Shown piece after piece: positions 12,865 through 15,547 of a stretch of DNA of 15,547 nt (the stretch's first letter is position 1; every line of letters starts with the position of its first letter). Location of the stretch: the NCBI GenBank assembly GCA_964613695.1, contig CAZTIR010000031.1, forward strand, positions 1 to 15,547, read 5' to 3'. The stretch comes from Pyrolobus sp964613695. Lineage in GTDB: Archaea; Thermoproteota; Thermoprotei_A; Sulfolobales; Pyrodictiaceae. A program made the position numbers and the translations under genes. Under the pieces are notes generated by a model. It saw only the letters and a program-made list of their open reading frames with translations. It was not told the DNA's origin and ran no database searches.

Positions 12865-13329
12865 CTACGGTCTCTTCACCAGCCCTGATACCCCGTTACC
12901 CCGCCTCCCTCTAAACTCTCTCGGCCAGAGACCCTCCTCGACCGCTATACTCTCGGCTATGAGGCGCGCCAATAGCGAGTACTGTGGCACCGCTTTACGA
13001 AGCACGTCGGCCTCTCTCGTGGCCGGGTTGTAGGCTATCACACCCACCCACTCGGGGAGAGAGACGAGGGCCTCGACTATACTCCAGTCGGGTAATGCAA
13101 CATAGACCCTGTGCGCTAGCCAACGCCGCCTCTCGACCTGCACGCGGAGAGAATCACGGTACAACACCTTCATCTCTACAATGACGCCTCTACAGCCTCG
13201 CCGCGTCACCTTCACGCCATACATGTCCACCTCCAAACCTTCAATGATGCGCCTCCCTACCACATGGTAGCCGGAGGCGCGCAGCAGCCTAGCAACGGCG
13301 GACTCTAGCCCCCTCGCCACATCCGACAA
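12865..13329 (-). CDS. PD-(D/E)xK nuclease-like protein
   Basis: A 154-residue protein with the core of the restriction-endonuclease-like fold: a helix with E9 (GLESAVARLLRASGYHVV), then D35 in GLEVDMYG and E52-M-K54 in GVIVEMKVL. Together these form the E...D...ExK metal site. A helical part and the strand VYVALPDW follow. This suggests a DNA- or RNA-cutting or repair role, but I recognise no named family. It differs from Hjc resolvase in its motif context. The start is TTG 13329 or GTG 13320; a TATA box at 13346-13353 predicts transcription starting near 13324, which favours the latter. It is transcribed alone between the two halves of the transporter system. Confidence 0.75.
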   Translation of the reverse strand: MSDVARGLESAVARLLRASGYHVVGRRIIEGLEVDMYGVKVTRRGCRGVIVEMKVLYRDSLRVQVERRRWLAHRVYVALPDWSIVEALVSLPEWVGVIAYNPATREADVLRKAVPQYSLLARLIAESIAVEEGLWPREFRGRRGNGVSGLVKRP

Positions 13330-13345
13330 CCGCCTACGATACTTT

Positions 13346-13353
13346 CATATACT
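13346..13353 (-). promoter_or_regulatory. TATA box of the nuclease-like gene
   Basis: The minus strand reads AGTATATG about 17-26 bp before the possible starts TTG 13329 and GTG 13320. The short distance implies a leaderless or nearly leaderless transcript. Confidence 0.45.
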
Positions 13354-13408
13354 AGACACAGCACCCCCCATCGGTTCTAAACAACCCGGTGGATATTGAT
13401 AAAGCCAG

Positions 13409-13467
13409 CCTTCCGAGAGGGAAGGGGACGGTGATGAGTTGCCCGCATTGCCGAGGCCGCGGGCAAC
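13409..13467. repeat. Two adjacent hairpins downstream of the ABC ATPase gene
   Basis: CCTTCC (13409-13414) pairs with GGAAGG (13420-13425) across a 5-base loop. GTTGCCCGC (13438-13446) pairs perfectly with GCGGGCAAC (13459-13467) across a 12-base loop. The larger one ends only 5 bp past the ATPase stop on the minus strand, so on that transcript both hairpins come right after the coding region. They could protect or end the transcript of the L7Ae-UbiA-ATPase operon. There is no strong U tract. Confidence 0.4.
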
Positions 13468-13471
13468 AAGC

Positions 13472-14155
13472 CTATAGCTGTGAGGAGGATGCGCCCCGTC
13501 TGACTATAACCCCCTCGCGGAGCTCATAGACCTCCGCTTTAAGGAGCCCCGCGAATTCTAGATCATGCCCGGCAGCTATTACTGCAGTACACGCGGATAG
13601 ACGCTCTCTCAGTATATCCGCTAGCATCTTCTTCTTCTCCGCGTCCAGGTACGCGGTAGGCTCGTCCAGGACAAGATACTCGGCCCCCGTAACGACACCA
13701 CGGAGGACGTGAGCCAGCTGCGCCTGCCCGCTAGAGGCCTCATCGCGCCTAACCCTAGCCATCCAACCAAGGCCATACTCCTCTAGCAAGCGAGCGGCCG
13801 TCTCTAAAGCCGCCTCCCTCTCAACACCCCTAAGCTCCAAGCCGAGAGCCACGTTATCAAGGAGAGAGCCTCTTACTAGTAGAGGAGTGCTGGGGACGTA
13901 GACCACCTTGCGCCTGACTGCCAGACTCCTCTCGGCCCAGTAGTCGACGCCATCCACGAGAACACGGCCCCTCGTGGGCCTAGCTACGAGACCAGCTATC
14001 CTCATGAGCGTGGTCTTGCCAGCACCATTGGGTCCCGTCACGTATATCGCCTTACAAGGCTCGAGGACTAGGCTGACGCGCTTCAGTACCCAGCGTCTAC
14101 CATCATACGTGAACCACACACCATCCAGGCTTAGACCCTCCATACCGAACCCCAT
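13472..14155 (-). CDS. ABC transporter ATPase, probable partner of the tungstate permease (TupC-like)
   Basis: A 227-residue nucleotide-binding protein. Walker A is GPNGAGKTT (41-49), Walker B is YLVLDE (160-165) followed by PTAYLD, and the switch histidine is H197 (AAGHD). Two sites deviate: the Q-loop position reads VYVPST (residues 85-90) with no glutamine, and the signature reads A140-S-S-G-Q144 instead of LSGGQ. The run RGSLLDNVALGLELRG resembles TupC-type ATPases. It could serve the tupAB genes 0.7 kb away on the other strand, which lack an ATPase; this is inference. ATG 14155 overlaps the UbiA gene by 25 bp; ATG 14143 is an alternative. Confidence 0.86.
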   Translation of the reverse strand: MGFGMEGLSLDGVWFTYDGRRWVLKRVSLVLEPCKAIYVTGPNGAGKTTLMRIAGLVARPTRGRVLVDGVDYWAERSLAVRRKVVYVPSTPLLVRGSLLDNVALGLELRGVEREAALETAARLLEEYGLGWMARVRRDEASSGQAQLAHVLRGVVTGAEYLVLDEPTAYLDAEKKKMLADILRERLSACTAVIAAGHDLEFAGLLKAEVYELREGVIVRRGASSSQL

Positions 14156-15048
14156 AACCCAGCGAGAGGGTCTAGCAGGAACGCTAGGCCCCCGACGCCA
14201 AATGCTATCTTCAACACGCGCCTAGCCGCCGCGTACTCGCTCCTAGCTATCAACAGGATTGAGTAGATGCACAACGCCGCGACTATCAACGCGGGTAGCA
14301 GGTAGAGTAGCGTGTAGGGGCCTAGCAGGAATGGTAGAGGGGATATGAGCGCAACCAGAGCCAGCAGTATCGTAGACGCTATCCTTGCCACCCTCGACCC
14401 GTAGACCGTCGCTATCGTATGAGCGCCTCGCGCAGCGTCGCCTCGCTGATCCTCCAGCGCTTTTACAAACTCGCGTGCGAGTATGAGGATGAGGGCGTAG
14501 ACGAAGGGTATAGAGACTGCTTGTAAAGCCCCTAACAGGTTGCCGCAGCACACGCCTACAGCGAGACCACCGTAGAGTATTGTCGAGGCGCCGGTGAACG
14601 CTACCGTAAAGTGACCCGCTAGCGCCGAGCCTCTCTTCATACGCCAAGGGTATAGGTAGAGGAGGGCCGCGACTAGGAGAGCATATACCCCGTGAAGGAG
14701 AGAGACGAAGAACCCTGCAACAACGCCACCCCCCATCAATAGTAGTGCATAGGCGTACGCCTCCCCGTGGCTCACGCGACCAGAGGGTATAGGCCTATAC
14801 GGCTTCTCGATAGCATCGATATCCGCGTCAAAATAATCGTTTATAGCATAGCCTCCCGCGGACACGAGAGCCACTGCAAGAAGCGCATAGACTATGGCCT
14901 TTGCGCTAGAGGCGCTACACCCGCAACCCAGCAGCCACTCGGCCGTGAGCACGCCCACAAGCGTGTTGAGCAACGCTACAATAACGTTATGGGGGCGCGC
15001 GAGCTCGAGAAAAGCAAGGATGCGGGAGTTGAGAGGCAAAAACTTCAC
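14131..15048 (-). CDS. UbiA-family prenyltransferase, probable DGGGP synthase
   Basis: A 305-residue integral membrane enzyme with about eight to nine hydrophobic segments. The first aspartate-rich site is N70-DYFDADID, followed by EKPYRPIPSGR. The second is KALEDQRGDAARGAHTIATVYG (about 196-217). This set is typical of (S)-2,3-di-O-geranylgeranylglyceryl phosphate synthase, which adds the second geranylgeranyl chain in archaeal ether lipid synthesis. Other UbiA members share the motifs, so the substrate is likely rather than certain. GTG 15048 lies 4 bp after the L7Ae stop, giving tight coupling to a ribosomal protein gene. Confidence 0.9.
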   Translation of the reverse strand: MKFLPLNSRILAFLELARPHNVIVALLNTLVGVLTAEWLLGCGCSASSAKAIVYALLAVALVSAGGYAINDYFDADIDAIEKPYRPIPSGRVSHGEAYAYALLLMGGGVVAGFFVSLLHGVYALLVAALLYLYPWRMKRGSALAGHFTVAFTGASTILYGGLAVGVCCGNLLGALQAVSIPFVYALILILAREFVKALEDQRGDAARGAHTIATVYGSRVARIASTILLALVALISPLPFLLGPYTLLYLLPALIVAALCIYSILLIARSEYAAARRVLKIAFGVGGLAFLLDPLAGLWGSVWRV

Positions 15049-15052
15049 CGGC

Positions 15053-15439
15053 TTAGCTCACGCCAGCCTTGGCCTTTAGCTCGTTAACAGCCTTTATGAT
15101 CTCCTCTACAAGGTCCTTAGCCTCGCCGGGGTCGATTATACAAGCGCTGGCAGCAGCAACCTCGATGCCCGCGGCCTCGCCAAGCCTCTTCTTGCTCGGG
15201 ACGTAGACGTATGGCACCTTCTTCTCCTCGCAGAGTAGCGGGAGGTGGGCGACTATCTCGGGCGGGTCTACATCCTCGGCAATCAATACTAGCTTGGCTA
15301 GGCCCCTCTCCACGCACTTGGTGGTCTCGTTAGTACCCTTCTTTATCTTGCCCGTCTTCCTCGCTATCTCGAGCGCCTTGTATGCCTTCTCCGCGAGCTC
15401 GGGTGGGACCTCGAACCTAACATAGAACGGCTTGCTCAT
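15053..15439 (-). CDS. rpl7ae: Ribosomal protein L7Ae (k-turn binding)
   Basis: A 128-residue RNA-binding protein that recognises kink-turns in 23S rRNA and in C/D and H/ACA guide RNAs, and that also belongs to archaeal RNase P. The RNA-binding run KKGTNETTKCVERG (about residues 33-46) and the later VPYVYVPSKKRLGEAAGIEVAAASACI are classic. ATG 15439 follows a strong GGAGGAGGATGA, and a TATA box lies at 15494-15501. It leads an operon with UbiA and an ABC ATPase. In many archaea it stands next to S28e-L24e-Ndk, which here lie over 4 kb away on the other strand. Confidence 0.97.
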   Translation of the reverse strand: MSKPFYVRFEVPPELAEKAYKALEIARKTGKIKKGTNETTKCVERGLAKLVLIAEDVDPPEIVAHLPLLCEEKKVPYVYVPSKKRLGEAAGIEVAAASACIIDPGEAKDLVEEIIKAVNELKAKAGVS

Positions 15440-15493
15440 GGCTCATCCTCCTCCCCGTTCGGGTCGTCGCCCGGGAGTGGAGTGGATGAAGGG

Positions 15494-15501
15494 TTTATCT
15501 A
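15494..15501 (-). promoter_or_regulatory. TATA box of the L7Ae operon
   Basis: The minus strand reads TAGATAAA, placing a transcript start near 15471 and a leader of about 31 nt to ATG 15439. Read the other way, TTTATCTA could drive a plus-strand gene from near 15522; an ATG at 15532 opens MLGAS before the window ends, which is too little to call a gene. Confidence 0.5.
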
Positions 15502-15547
15502 GAATTTGCATAGAGCGGCGTCCACCGAGAGATGCTCGGGGCTAGTC

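Noticed and set aside
12732..12914. Short plus-strand open frame after the permease
   Set aside because: Its product is Pro/Ser/Arg-rich without a recognisable fold, it has no ribosome binding site, and it runs into the convergent nuclease-like gene.
13431..13503. Possible C/D box guide RNA (GTGATGA at 13431, CTGA at 13500)
   Set aside because: The C box is good, but no convincing D' and C' boxes lie between, the span of about 73 nt is long for an archaeal C/D RNA, and the second half runs into the ATPase coding region.
14243..14647. Alternative minus-strand frame inside the UbiA gene, rich in Arg
   Set aside because: It is out of frame with an intact membrane enzyme carrying both aspartate-rich motifs, and its composition is typical of a shifted frame.

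Overview
The window looks like chromosomal DNA from a hyperthermophilic crenarchaeon (Thermoproteota). Desulfurococcales, perhaps Pyrodictiaceae, is my best guess; that placement is inference from gene style, not a database match. The archaeal evidence is ribosomal proteins L7Ae, S28e and L24e, a type II methionine aminopeptidase, a UbiA-family enzyme of the ether-lipid (DGGGP synthase) type, DUF1512, TATA boxes at the expected distance from starts, and many GTG/TTG starts. Packing is dense: the longest gap between genes is about 170 bp (7528-7698), so no stretch over 300 bases lacks a gene.

Layout. (1) 1-2766, minus strand: the 5' part of tRNA-Val(GAC), then (reading leftward from 2766) a tight operon of methionine aminopeptidase, DUF1512 membrane protein, a membrane-anchored zinc ribbon and a small DUF4258-like protein, joined by short overlaps or gaps. 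(2) 2845-4327, plus strand: a UPF0173 metallo-beta-lactamase-fold hydrolase and a 5-formyltetrahydrofolate cyclo-ligase family protein. (3) 4298-7527, minus strand: a signalling block of vWA protein, FHA protein and an unusual Ser/Thr kinase, with a winged-helix regulator (7699-8121) diverging from it. The FHA/vWA pair recalls ArnA/ArnB of Sulfolobus. (4) 8188-8865, minus: AIM24-family protein. (5) 8977-11077, plus: DRG-type GTPase, S28e, L24e and nucleoside diphosphate kinase. (6) 11118-12745, plus: a tungstate-type ABC transporter, binding protein (broken by a 100-N assembly gap inside its Tat signal peptide) and permease. (7) 12865-13329, minus: an orphan PD-(D/E)xK nuclease-like protein. 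(8) 13472-15439, minus: operon of L7Ae, UbiA prenyltransferase and an ABC ATPase that is the likely partner of the tungstate permease.

The points most worth following are the FHA-vWA-kinase module with a DFT-instead-of-DFG kinase, the split tungstate transporter whose ATPase has a degenerate Q-loop and signature, the cysteine-rich stretch in frame before the DRG GTPase, two TATA elements each placed to serve a divergent gene pair, and the broken-up L7Ae-S28e-L24e-Ndk group. I found no CRISPR array, insertion sequence, prophage or obvious defence island.
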